Positions 1 to 9,139 are shown, counted from the first letter of the stretch. The stretch: DNA of 16,652 nucleotides from Dichotomicrobium sp964466965 (GCA_964466965.1 CAYXPZ010000054.1:1-16652); one strand, 5' to 3'. The notes: generated by a model not told the origin, from the sequence alone. Numbers and translations are program-made.

Positions 1-821
1 TGCTCGACAACTGGGAGGCCGCCACCGAGGATCGCCGCCCGATGTGCGCGGATACTGGCCTGCCGCGCTATTACGTCAAGGTCGGCAATGAGGCGCGGTT
101 CGACGGCGGGTTCATCGGCATCGAGCGCGCGCTGCGCTCGGCCACAGCCCGCGCGACGCATGATGTGCCGCTGCGCCCGAACCGCGTCCACCCGCTCTGG
201 CGTACCGAGCACAACAACAATGTCGGCCTTAACGCGCCCGAGGTCGAATGGAGCTTCGAGCCGGACGCCGACTGGGTGGACATCACCACCGTGCATAAGG
301 GCGGACTGTTCGGCACGGATTATCGGATGCTGTTCCCGGGCGACGGGATCGACGGCATCAAGCGATTTTTCCTCGACACGCTTATCGCCTTCGGCAAGCG
401 TGGGCTGGCGTGTCAGCCGGCGATCGTGGGCGTCGGGCTTGGCGGCTCGAAGGATATTTGCATGGTGCTTGGCAAACAGGCGGCATGCCTGCGCCCGGTT
501 GGTGACCGCAACCCGGACCCGAAGGTCGCGGAGCTGGAAGACGAACTGAAGGAGATGGGCAACAACATCGGCATGGGCGCGATGGGCTTCGTCGGCTCGT
601 CGATGTGCGTGGATGTGCATATCGAATGCGGCTTCACCCACACCGGCGGGATGCCGATGAGCGTGCACACCTTCTGCCTGTCGTCGCGCCGCGCCACCGC
701 GCGCATTCACGCCGACGGTTCGGTCGAATATCGCACCGACCCAAAATGGTTCACCCCTTATATGCGCAGGGAGACGATCGAATGGGACAGTCAGGAAGCG
801 GCCTCAAGCAAGTCAGCCTGA
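1..821 (+). CDS. Class I Fe-S hydro-lyase alpha subunit (fumarase/tartrate dehydratase type), 5' partial
   Basis: This is the catalytic alpha subunit of a two-subunit class I (4Fe-4S) hydro-lyase, the family that reversibly hydrates fumarate or dehydrates tartrate. The frame is open to the left edge (codons from base 3), so the N-terminus is missing. Counting from the first visible Met (base 42), three cysteines fit the cluster ligands: C2 in MCADTG, C124 in GLACQPAIVGVGLGG, and C212 in MPMSVHTFC. Their spacing (122 and 88 residues) is close to what I recall for TtdA/FumA. The HTGGMP segment before the third Cys is also typical. The usual core KGGGSEN-like motif reads HKGGLFGTDY here, so this is a divergent member whose substrate may not be fumarate. 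The beta subunit gene starts inside its last 40 bases. Family is confident; substrate is not. Confidence 0.85.
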   Translation, partial: LDNWEAATEDRRPMCADTGLPRYYVKVGNEARFDGGFIGIERALRSATARATHDVPLRPNRVHPLWRTEHNNNVGLNAPEVEWSFEPDADWVDITTVHKGGLFGTDYRMLFPGDGIDGIKRFFLDTLIAFGKRGLACQPAIVGVGLGGSKDICMVLGKQAACLRPVGDRNPDPKVAELEDELKEMGNNIGMGAMGFVGSSMCVDVHIECGFTHTGGMPMSVHTFCLSSRRATARIHADGSVEYRTDPKWFTPYMRRETIEWDSQEAASSKSA

Positions 822-1459
822 ACCTGCCAGCAAGCCCGGACGACATCGCCGCGCTCGAACTCGGTTCCATCGTCTACATGAACGGGGTTGTCTACACCGC
901 GCGCGAGGGCGTCTATCAGAAGGTGATCGCCGAGGGTCAGCCGCTGCCCGTCGACCTCACCGGCCTGAGCAACGCCAACTTCCATTGCTCGCCCGCTGCC
1001 GCGAAGGAGGGCGACGGTTATCGCATCGGCGGCGTGACAGCGACCGCCAGCTTCCGCTTCTCCAAGTGGATGCGCGACTGGCTGGAGCTGACCGGCACCA
1101 AGATCATCATCGGTAAGGGCGGAATGCCGTCGAAGGACTACAAGGAGGTGCTCGCGCCGATGGGCGCGGTCTATCTCACAACCGTCGGCTACGGCACCGG
1201 CGCGCTGCTCGGGCGCGGTATCAAAGGCGTGCGCGACGTGTTCTGGATAGACGAACTCGGCATCGCTCAGGCGATGTGGCTTTTCGAGGTCGAAAATTTC
1301 GGCCCGTTCATCGTGGACAGCGACCTGGCGGGCAATTCACTCTTCGCGCAGCATGGCGAGCAGGTAAACGCCAATATCGACAAGCTTTACGAGGGGCTGA
1401 AGCCACCGGCCCTGCACCGCTATGGCGAGACCGGCGACCGCACCGACGAAGTGATGTAA
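782..1459 (+). CDS. Class I Fe-S hydro-lyase beta subunit (fumarase C-terminal domain)
   Basis: A 225-residue protein matching the C-terminal (beta) domain of class I fumarases and tartrate dehydratases, which pairs with the upstream alpha subunit. Recognisable segments are TGTKIIIGKGGM (residues 104-115), a DELG...MWLFEVENFGPFIV block (157-178) and DLAGNSLF (181-188). The ATG at 782 was chosen because an AGGGAGA ribosome site lies just upstream and the conserved domain starts soon after. This makes a 40-base overlap with the alpha gene, as expected for translational coupling. An upstream in-frame ATG at 605 would only add unrelated sequence read across the alpha gene. The region usually reading GPTTS.RM is GVTATASFRF (residues 84-93), again a divergent subfamily. 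The mmsA-like gene follows after 39 bases, so the three genes are probably one operon. Confidence 0.85.
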   Translation: MGQSGSGLKQVSLNLPASPDDIAALELGSIVYMNGVVYTAREGVYQKVIAEGQPLPVDLTGLSNANFHCSPAAAKEGDGYRIGGVTATASFRFSKWMRDWLELTGTKIIIGKGGMPSKDYKEVLAPMGAVYLTTVGYGTGALLGRGIKGVRDVFWIDELGIAQAMWLFEVENFGPFIVDSDLAGNSLFAQHGEQVNANIDKLYEGLKPPALHRYGETGDRTDEVM

Positions 1460-1498
1460 CACGGCCCGAGCCCGGCATAGGAAACAAGAGGCGACGTC

Positions 1499-3004
<1,506 letters not shown>

Positions 3005-3051
3005 GGACTGCGCGGCGGCAACCGTCGTGGATGGGGAAGGCGAATTTTTCG

Positions 3052-3086
3052 TTTCATAATTCAATAATTCATGTATTTTATGCCGC
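3052..3086 (+). promoter_or_regulatory. AT-rich ars promoter/operator with tandem 8-bp repeat
   Basis: The 82-base gap before arsR ends in an AT-rich stretch that stands out from the GC-rich surroundings. It contains two adjacent perfect copies of ATAATTCA (3056-3063 and 3064-3071) and a CATAA...TTATG inverted pair (3055-3059, 3078-3082). A possible -10 TATTTT lies at 3074-3079, with a weak TTTCAT 16 bases upstream of it. If that is the -10, transcription would start at or next to the arsR ATG, so the mRNA may be leaderless; indeed no ribosome site is visible. Known ArsR proteins bind AT-rich operators overlapping their own promoter, so autoregulation is the likely role. Confidence 0.45.
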
Positions 3087-3458
3087 ATGAACGATAAGCA
3101 AGCAATTCAATCGCTCAGCGCGCTCGCCAACGAGCACCGGCTGCGCGTCTTCCGCACTCTTGTGGAGGTCGGCCCCACGGGAATGCGCGCGGGCGAGCTC
3201 GCCGAACGGCTTGGCCTCGGCGCCACCAATCTATCGTTTCATCTCAAGGAACTGGATCGCGCGGGCCTGCTCATTTCCACGCGCCAGGGGCGTAACATCG
3301 TCTATGCGGTTCGGATCGACGGCGTGCGTGACCTGCTGACGTTTCTGACCGAAGACTGCTGCCAGGGCCGGCCCGAGCTTTGCGGGCGGGCTTTCGCCCC
3401 GGCCGAATTGTGTGAAACGCGTCATGTCTCGGCTAAGCGGGAGGAACAAGATGAGTGA
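3087..3458 (+). CDS. arsR: ArsR/SmtB family arsenic-responsive repressor
   Basis: A 123-residue winged-helix repressor. The HTH covers about residues 33-58 (AGELAERLGLGATNLSFHLKEL) and the wing follows at LISTRQGRNIVYAV. The classic ELCVCDL metal site of E. coli-type ArsR is absent. Instead there is a C-terminal cysteine cluster, DCCQGRPELC (C91, C92, C99), plus C109. This resembles the Acidithiobacillus-type ArsR, where C-terminal cysteines bind As(III); the assignment here is by analogy. Arsenite binding would release the repressor from the AT-rich operator just upstream. The stop overlaps the arsC start (ATGAGTGA, 3451-3458). Context with arsC and aqpS makes an arsenic role likely. Confidence 0.92.
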   Translation: MNDKQAIQSLSALANEHRLRVFRTLVEVGPTGMRAGELAERLGLGATNLSFHLKELDRAGLLISTRQGRNIVYAVRIDGVRDLLTFLTEDCCQGRPELCGRAFAPAELCETRHVSAKREEQDE

Positions 3459-3969
3459 TAAGGTCTTCAACGTTCTGTTTTTGTGCACGCACAACTCTGC
3501 GCGATCGGTCATCGCCGAGTGTGTACTTAACCGGCTCGGCCGTGGCAAGTTCCGCGCTCACAGCGCCGGAAGCGCCCCGCGTGGCGAGGTCCACCCTTAC
3601 GCGCTCGATCTGTTGCGGGAGTTGAATTACGACACCAGCGACCTGCGCTCGAAATCGTGGGACGAGTTTGCCACCCCCGACGCCCCTGCTATCGATTTCG
3701 TCTTCACCGTCTGCGACAACGCTGCGAACGAGGTGTGCCCGGTCTGGCCCGGCCAGCCGATGACTGCGCACTGGGGCGTGCCCGACCCCTCCGCCGCCAC
3801 GGGCACCGAAGCCGAGCGCCGCTTTGCCTTCGCCGATACGCACCGGATGCTGTTCCAGCGCATCAGTATCTTCACGAATCTGCCGATCGACTCGCTCGAC
3901 AAGCTGAGCCTGCAAAAACGGCTCGACGATATCGGCAAGACCTCCGCCGACACCAGCGAAACCGCATAG
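3451..3969 (+). CDS. arsC: Arsenate reductase, low-molecular-weight phosphatase fold
   Basis: A 172-residue cytosolic enzyme that would reduce arsenate to arsenite. The N-terminal phosphatase loop is CTHNSARS (C12 to R18, the CX5R pattern), and the general acid is D112 in WGVPDPS. Two further cysteines, C88 and C96 in TVCDNAANEVCPVWPG, are placed for the redox relay used by ArsC enzymes of this fold. Their spacing of eight is the common proteobacterial form rather than the seven of the S. aureus enzyme, so the electron donor (thioredoxin or glutathione/glutaredoxin) is open. The ATG at 3451 was chosen for the strong GGGAGGAA site at 3440-3447 and the 8-base overlap with arsR. An in-frame ATG at 3412 would add 13 residues without a good site. 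Confidence 0.93.
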   Translation: MSDKVFNVLFLCTHNSARSVIAECVLNRLGRGKFRAHSAGSAPRGEVHPYALDLLRELNYDTSDLRSKSWDEFATPDAPAIDFVFTVCDNAANEVCPVWPGQPMTAHWGVPDPSAATGTEAERRFAFADTHRMLFQRISIFTNLPIDSLDKLSLQKRLDDIGKTSADTSETA

Positions 3970-3980
3970 AGGATGGGCGC

Positions 3981-4673
3981 ATGCCCTACACATTTCGCCA
4001 GCGTCTTGGCGCTGAATTCCTCGGCACGGCTTTTCTCCTCGCCGCGGTGGTCGGCTCGGGAATCATGGCCGAACGGCTGGCAGACGGGAACGTCGCCCTT
4101 GCCCTATTGTGCAACACGCTGCCGACCGGCGCGATTCTGGTGGTCATCATCACAATGCTCGGACCGATTTCGGGGGCGCACTTCAACCCGGCGGTCACAG
4201 CCGCCTTCCTGATTCGCGGCGAATTGGACCTGCGCGGAGCCGCCGGCTATCTCGCGATGCAGGTGCTCGGCGGACTGGCGGGCGTGATTGCAGCGCATTT
4301 GATGTTTGATGAAACCGTGTTCCAGGTCGCCGACAAGGTCCGCACCGGCCCGTCTCAGTGGTTTGCCGAGATCGTCGCCACCTTTGGGCTGGTCAGCGTG
4401 ATCCTCATTACGATCCGCACGCGTCCGAACGCGGTTGCAATGGCGGTGGGCCTCTACATCACCGCAGCCTACTGGTTCACCGCCTCGACCTCATTTGCCA
4501 ATCCTGCCGTGACGATCGCCCGAGGGTTCTCCGACACGTTCACCGGAATCCGGCTGGCGGACGTGCCCGCGTTCGTCGGCGCGGAATTCGTTGGGGCGGT
4601 TGCTGCGGTGCTCGTTGCGCGGGCGTTGCTGGGGGAGCCGGTCCGCGCGCGGACGCCTTCGGCTGCGGAATGA
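3981..4673 (+). CDS. aqpS: MIP-family aquaglyceroporin of ars operon, AqpS-like arsenite channel
   Basis: A 230-residue membrane channel with about six hydrophobic helices and both pore motifs, GAHFNPAVT (N69-P70-A71) and FANPAVT (N174-P175-A176). Residue 177 after the second NPA is Val, where most aquaporins have the selectivity-filter Arg. To my recollection Val is also found in Sinorhizobium meliloti AqpS, the channel that lets arsenite out downhill after ArsC makes it. It starts 11 bases after the arsC stop with AGAGGATG upstream, so it is the third ars gene. In-frame sequence further upstream belongs to the shadow of arsC. The role in arsenite efflux is inferred from the residue and the operon; a wider polyol or metalloid substrate range is possible. 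Confidence 0.9.
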   Translation: MPYTFRQRLGAEFLGTAFLLAAVVGSGIMAERLADGNVALALLCNTLPTGAILVVIITMLGPISGAHFNPAVTAAFLIRGELDLRGAAGYLAMQVLGGLAGVIAAHLMFDETVFQVADKVRTGPSQWFAEIVATFGLVSVILITIRTRPNAVAMAVGLYITAAYWFTASTSFANPAVTIARGFSDTFTGIRLADVPAFVGAEFVGAVAAVLVARALLGEPVRARTPSAAE

Positions 4674-4787
4674 GCGGCCGCCGCGCCTGCTGCAATCAAA
4701 AAGTTGGGAAAACCAGGCCGACCGGGCTGCGTCTGCGCGGAGCTGCGTTACAATATCCGCAATCGCAAATAGGCATGGGGCTACAGC
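4674..4787 (+). promoter_or_regulatory. Gap before cupin gene with possible -10 TACAAT
   Basis: This 114-base gap holds one good -10-like hexamer, TACAAT at 4749-4754, about 34 bases before the cupin start. No convincing -35 is seen at the expected distance (GCTGCG at 4726-4731). The cupin gene may have its own weak promoter or may be read through from the ars operon, since no hairpin terminator follows aqpS. Confidence 0.25.
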
Positions 4788-5465
4788 ATGAGCTATATGG
4801 AGCCAGAACCGGTCAACGCGGATTTGAGCGCGCGCGCGGTTGTCGACAGCAATGAACTCGAATGGCTCGCCTCGCCCGAAGACGGTGTCGAGCGCCGTCC
4901 GCTGGAGCGCGACGGCGGGGAAGTGGCGCGCGCTACGAGCATCGTCCGCTACGCCGCTAACAGCAGCTTCTCCGAGCACACGCATGGCGGCGGTGAAGAA
5001 TTTTTCGTCCTCAGCGGCACCTTCTGCGACGAGACGGGTGAATTCCCGGCTGGCAGCTATGTCCGCAATCCGCCGGGGTCGAGTCACAAACCGTTTTCGC
5101 GCGAGGGCTGCACAATCCTCGTCAAGCTGCGCCAGATGCGCCCCGACGATACCCGCCGGGTTGTCGTGGACTCGAACACAGCGGAATGGCAGGCCGGGGA
5201 GACTCCGGCGCACCACATTATCCCGCTGTTTGAAGGGCCGGATGAGCGCGTGACGCTGGAGAAGCTGGAGGCGGGCGGCTCGATGGCCCCGAAGGACGCC
5301 GAAGGCGGCGATGAGGTCTTCGTCCTCGCAGGAACCGTGCAAGACGAGAATGGCACGTACAAAAAGGGGACATGGATCCGTAACCCGCCAGGCACCCGAC
5401 ACGGCTTCGAGAGCCCGGATGGATGCCTGCTGTGGATCAAGCGGGGGCACCTGGCGGCTGCTTAG
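4788..5465 (+). CDS. Tandem ChrR-like cupin protein
   Basis: A 225-residue protein made of two homologous cupin domains of the type found in the C-terminal half of the anti-sigma factor ChrR. Each half opens with VVDSN..EW (residues 18-26 and 127-134) and contains an E..FVL.GT strand followed by G.(Y/W).RNPPG..H. The first domain has the full metal set H64, H66, E70 and H100. In the second the H-x-H pair is replaced by P168...D170, while E176 and H205 remain. No anti-sigma zinc-binding N-terminal domain precedes the cupins, so it is not a complete ChrR. The function is unknown: a metal-binding sensor or a small-molecule enzyme are both possible. It follows the ars operon on the same strand, but a link to arsenic is not shown. 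Confidence 0.82.
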   Translation: MSYMEPEPVNADLSARAVVDSNELEWLASPEDGVERRPLERDGGEVARATSIVRYAANSSFSEHTHGGGEEFFVLSGTFCDETGEFPAGSYVRNPPGSSHKPFSREGCTILVKLRQMRPDDTRRVVVDSNTAEWQAGETPAHHIIPLFEGPDERVTLEKLEAGGSMAPKDAEGGDEVFVLAGTVQDENGTYKKGTWIRNPPGTRHGFESPDGCLLWIKRGHLAAA

Positions 5466-5486
5466 CCTGTTTCCGCTTGTCGGAAA

Positions 5487-6974
5487 TCATTGCCAGCCGT
5501 TGCGGCCGTCCAAGCCGAATTCGCGGATTTTGCGATAAAGCGTCGACCGCCCGATGCCCAGTCGCCGCGCCGCCCGGGTCATAGAGCCGCGATAGCGACC
5601 GAGCGCCAGCCGGATCATGTCCGCTTCGACCGCCTCCAACGGTCTCAGCTCGCCGGCCTCGGTGAGCGCGGGAATGCCAATCGCTGTCGAAACGCGCCCC
5701 TCCTGAGAGAGTGTGGTCGTAAGCATTCCGTCCCCGGGCGCCGGAGCTTGCGAATGGCCGAGGGGTGGCATCGTGACCCCAGCCGGAGTATCGACCGCAG
5801 GTCGCGCGCTGGGGCCGGCATCCGTAACGCCGGCGAGCGCTTGCAGGCGCTGAAAATGCCGAGGCTCGATGGCGGGGCCGTCGGCCATCAGGACGGCGCG
5901 ATAGATTTCCCGCTCCAGCTCCGTGAGGTTGCCCGGCCAGTCATAGCGCGTCATGAGATCGGCGGCGGCAGCGCTGAGCGTCGCGGCGCGCCGTCCTGCC
6001 TCCAGCGCGAAAGCCCGCATGAAACCACGGGCCAAGCCAGCGATGTCTTCGCGCCGTCGGCGAAGCGGCGGCAGCCAGATCGGGCAAATGTTGAGCCGAT
6101 AGAACAAATCTTCACGAAACTCCCCGGCCTTGACCCGCCGCAACAGGTCGCCGCTCACCGTGGCGAGGACGCGAACGCTGCTGGGCGTGTTCTGGAGAAT
6201 TTCGCGCGCGGGCCGCTCCGGACGTCCCATCAAAATCGCGATCCGGGTTTGCGCGCTCATGGGCAGCAAATCGATGTTCCTGAGAACCAGATTGCCGCCG
6301 CGTGCCCGCCAATAAGCTCCGGTCGGCCGATCGAACAGGACGTGCTCGACTGAACTCGGGTCGAGCACAGCCACGTCAACATCTACGTATGGAGCGCCAG
6401 CCCGATCTCCGCCGGCATGGATCGCGCGCGCCAGCAAGCGCTTGCCAGTCCCGGGTTCTCCCTCCAGCAACACATGGGTTGGAATGGATGCAGCTCGCTC
6501 TCCGAGCGCGATGGCCCGCGCCATGTCCTCAGTCGCACCGTCGAGATCATGGAGCGTGATGGTGGCATTACCATAGCCTTTCAGGCGCGTCAGATCGCTC
6601 TCCAGGTCGCCAATCTTGAGGCTGCGCCTAATGGCCGCGGTGATTGCATCGTCGCTGGCCTCCATCGGCAGCGTCTCGGATGCGCCCGCGCGCAGGATCG
6701 CCGCGGCGGCTGCGGCTTCATAATCCAGGATCGCAAGCGTTGGCGGCGCGACCGCGTTCGCGCGAAGCCGCCTGAGTATCTGGATTGCACTGTCCACGCG
6801 GATGCCCGGACCAAGCAGACACGCCGAGAAGCCGCTCATAGGCTGGTTGGCGCGCAGCTGCGCCTCAGCGTCATCACTGGCGACTTCAGCGCGGCCGCCT
6901 GCCTGGCCGACGAGCGCAGCGAGCTCACGCGCCTCGTCCGGATCATATTCTACTATCAGCACGTTATGCGTCAT
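5487..6974 (-). CDS. NtrC-type transcriptional regulator with degenerate receiver and AAA+ domains
   Basis: A 495-residue protein with the order receiver (about 4-120), AAA+ (about 145-380), low-complexity linker (385-440) and Fis-type HTH (446-490). The receiver starts VLIVEYDPDE, but the phosphorylation Asp position reads CLLGPG and the conserved Lys near its end reads LPMEA. In the AAA+ domain Walker A is kept (GEPGTGK, 172-178), as is GEFREDLFYRLN. The GAFTGA sigma-54 loop is lost (region reads LFDRPTGAYWRARGG) and the Walker B acid pair is missing (LVLRNIDLLP). The HTH (AARRLGIGRSTLYRKIREFG) looks fully functional. It is probably a phosphorylation-independent, sigma-54-independent DNA-binding regulator. 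The start is ATG at 6974; an adjacent TTG at 6977 is less likely. It is divergent from the peptidase gene, and its targets are unknown. Confidence 0.85.
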   Translation of the reverse strand: MTHNVLIVEYDPDEARELAALVGQAGGRAEVASDDAEAQLRANQPMSGFSACLLGPGIRVDSAIQILRRLRANAVAPPTLAILDYEAAAAAAILRAGASETLPMEASDDAITAAIRRSLKIGDLESDLTRLKGYGNATITLHDLDGATEDMARAIALGERAASIPTHVLLEGEPGTGKRLLARAIHAGGDRAGAPYVDVDVAVLDPSSVEHVLFDRPTGAYWRARGGNLVLRNIDLLPMSAQTRIAILMGRPERPAREILQNTPSSVRVLATVSGDLLRRVKAGEFREDLFYRLNICPIWLPPLRRRREDIAGLARGFMRAFALEAGRRAATLSAAAADLMTRYDWPGNLTELEREIYRAVLMADGPAIEPRHFQRLQALAGVTDAGPSARPAVDTPAGVTMPPLGHSQAPAPGDGMLTTTLSQEGRVSTAIGIPALTEAGELRPLEAVEADMIRLALGRYRGSMTRAARRLGIGRSTLYRKIREFGLDGRNGWQ

Positions 6975-7240
6975 CAAACTTCACTCACTCTGCCGAATAG
7001 CCGCGAAACACCGGCCTTTCATTCCCCAGACTGTTGGGGCCTGGGTAAAGGAGCGATTTACCGGCACGTTGGGCGCCGGTCTTTCTGCGAAGCTGATTAA
7101 GCCGCTATGAACGCTTGCGCTGAGTGATGCCACGCGTCGCGCCTCTTGCAGGGCGAGCGCGCGCGGCGCACATTATCGGGAATGCAACGGCAGGCGCACC
7201 ACCAGCTTGCGCGTGCCCGCTTCCTTTCAAACAAGGTTCA
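6975..7240. promoter_or_regulatory. Divergent intergenic region between NtrC-like regulator and M3 peptidase
   Basis: A 266-base gap between two divergently read genes, so it must carry promoters for both. Two hairpins can be drawn: CCCCA/TGGGG (7024-7039, 6-base loop) and ACCGGC/GCCGGT (7060-7080, 9-base loop), the latter followed by CTTTCT on the + strand. No clear -35/-10 pair could be assigned. No small gene with a ribosome site was found. Confidence 0.35.
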
Positions 7241-9139
7241 ATGATGCCCATTTACTGCGACCTCTCCCCAAACCCGAATGCGGCCCAGCAGGGCCCGCTT
7301 CATTCCGCCGATGGCGCTCAGCAGGAAGCGAGCGCTGCGCTGGGAGAATTGCCCCGCTGGGATCTCAGTGCGCTTTATCCTGGCCCTGGGACCCAGGACC
7401 TATGGGACGATCTGGCGCGCGCCGAAAAAGAGGCCGCGGATTTTGCCCGGGACTATCAGGGGAGCATCGAGGCGATCGCGGCGGCGACCGGGGCAGGGGT
7501 GCGGCTTGCCGAAAGCGTGCGGCGGATGGAAGCCTTGAATGACCGGATCGGGCGCATCGCCGCCTTTGCCTATCTCAATTACGTGACCGACACGTCGGAC
7601 TCGGCGAGCGCCAAGCTGCTCGGCGATGTGCAGGACAAACTGACGGCGATCACCTCCAAGCTCGTGTTTTATTCGCTGGAGCTGAACCAGCTGGAGGAGA
7701 GTACGTTGGAACGCGCGATGAGCGACCCGGGGTTGGCGCATTACCGCCCTTGGCTGGAGGATGTCCGCAAGGAAAAGCCCTATCAGCTTTCGCAGGACCT
7801 CGAGCTGCTGTTCCATGACAAGTCGATAACCAGCCGCAGCGCATGGAGCCGGCTGTTTAATGAGACCATCGCCGCGCTTCGCTTCAATGTCGATGGGCAA
7901 GAGCTCTCGCTGGAGCCGACATTGACGCTGCTGACGAGCCCGGACGAAAATAAGCGCCGCACGGCGGCGCATGCGCTCGCCACGGTGTTCCGCGAGAACA
8001 GCCGCTTGTTCACTCTGGTGATGAACACGCTGGTCAAGGACAAGGAGATTTCCGATCGCTGGCGCGGCTTCAAAGACATCGCCGCCTCGCGCCATCTCAG
8101 CAACCGGGTCGAGCCTGAAGTCGTGGATGCGCTCGTGGATGCAGTGCGCAGCAAATATGCTGACCTGTCGCACCGCTATTACCGCATGAAGGCGCGCTGG
8201 CTGGGCAAGGACCGTCTGGATTACTGGGATCGCAACGCGCCGCTGCCGCACACTCCCGACCGGGTGTTCAATTGGGACGAGGCTCGGGAGATCGTCTTAG
8301 GGGCGTACAACGGTTTCTCACCGGAATTCGGCCGCATCGCCGAGCAGTTCTTCGACAAAAATTGGATTGACGCGCCAGCCACACCGAGCAAGGCGCCGGG
8401 GGCTTTCTCGCACCCTGCGGTGCCGAGCGCGCACCCGTATATCCTGCTGAATTATCTCGGCAAGCCGCGCGATGTCATGACCTTGGCGCATGAACTGGGC
8501 CATGGCGTGCATCAGTGGCTGGCGAACGAGCAGGGCGCGTTGATGGCGCGCACGCCGCTGACGCTGGCCGAGACCGCCAGCGTGTTCGGTGAGATGCTGA
8601 CCTTCCGCGCGCTGCTGGAGCGTTGCGCGAGCGCGGAGGAGCGTCACGCGCTGCTGGCGCAGAAGGTCGAGGACATGCTCAATACAGTAGTGCGCCAGAT
8701 CGCGTTTTATATCTTCGAGCGCCGCGTGCATTCCGAGCGCCGCGAGCAGGGCGAACTCACCGCTGAGCGTATCGGCGAGATTTGGCTGGAGGTGCAGTCG
8801 GAAAGTCTCGGACCCGCCGTGCATCTGGGCGAGGGGTATGAAACGTATTGGTCATACGTGCCGCATTTCATCGGTATGCCGTTTTACGTGTACGCCTACG
8901 CCTTCGGAGACTGCCTGGTGAACTCGCTCTATGCCGTCTATGAAAACGCCGATGCCGGTTTTCAGCAGCGCTACATGGACATGCTGCGCGCCGGCGGCAC
9001 CAAACATCACAGTGAGTTGTTGGCGCCGTTCGGTCTCGACGCCCGCCAGCCGGATTTTTGGCAGATGGGGCTGAGCGTGATCGAGCGCATGATTGACGAA
9101 ATCGAGCAAGCCGAGGCCAGCGTCGGGGCGCGCGCATGA
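7241..9139 (+). CDS. pepF: M3 family oligoendopeptidase (PepF-like zinc metallopeptidase)
   Basis: A 632-residue cytosolic oligopeptidase of peptidase family M3. The zinc site is HELGH (H417, E418, H421), followed by the third ligand E444 in ETASVFGE, 27 residues after the first His, as in the family. The C-terminal part contains the usual HFIGMPFYVYAYAFGDCLV substrate-binding region. These enzymes degrade short peptides from protein turnover or signal-peptide clearance. ATG 7241 is followed at once by ATG 7244; an AAGG site at 7233-7236 serves either and slightly favours 7244. In-frame ATGs at 7124 would add a Cys/Ala-rich segment unlike the family and were not used. The stop overlaps the next gene by ATGA. 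Confidence 0.92.
   Translation: MMPIYCDLSPNPNAAQQGPLHSADGAQQEASAALGELPRWDLSALYPGPGTQDLWDDLARAEKEAADFARDYQGSIEAIAAATGAGVRLAESVRRMEALNDRIGRIAAFAYLNYVTDTSDSASAKLLGDVQDKLTAITSKLVFYSLELNQLEESTLERAMSDPGLAHYRPWLEDVRKEKPYQLSQDLELLFHDKSITSRSAWSRLFNETIAALRFNVDGQELSLEPTLTLLTSPDENKRRTAAHALATVFRENSRLFTLVMNTLVKDKEISDRWRGFKDIAASRHLSNRVEPEVVDALVDAVRSKYADLSHRYYRMKARWLGKDRLDYWDRNAPLPHTPDRVFNWDEAREIVLGAYNGFSPEFGRIAEQFFDKNWIDAPATPSKAPGAFSHPAVPSAHPYILLNYLGKPRDVMTLAHELGHGVHQWLANEQGALMARTPLTLAETASVFGEMLTFRALLERCASAEERHALLAQKVEDMLNTVVRQIAFYIFERRVHSERREQGELTAERIGEIWLEVQSESLGPAVHLGEGYETYWSYVPHFIGMPFYVYAYAFGDCLVNSLYAVYENADAGFQQRYMDMLRAGGTKHHSELLAPFGLDARQPDFWQMGLSVIERMIDEIEQAEASVGARA

Noticed and set aside
3657..3980. 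N-terminal extension of the aquaporin to an upstream ATG
   Set aside because: The extra 108 residues are the arsC region read in another frame; the channel starts naturally at 3981 with the first helix.
6975..6977. TTG start for the NtrC-like regulator
   Set aside because: ATG follows immediately and ribosome-site spacing does not favour TTG.
7124..7240. Longer start for the M3 peptidase
   Set aside because: The extra segment is Ala/Cys/Pro-rich with no ribosome site, whereas 7241/7244 has AAGG at the right distance.
7400..8251. Long open frame on the - strand (283 codons)
   Set aside because: It is antisense to the M3 peptidase and shows no motif; expected shadow in GC-rich DNA.
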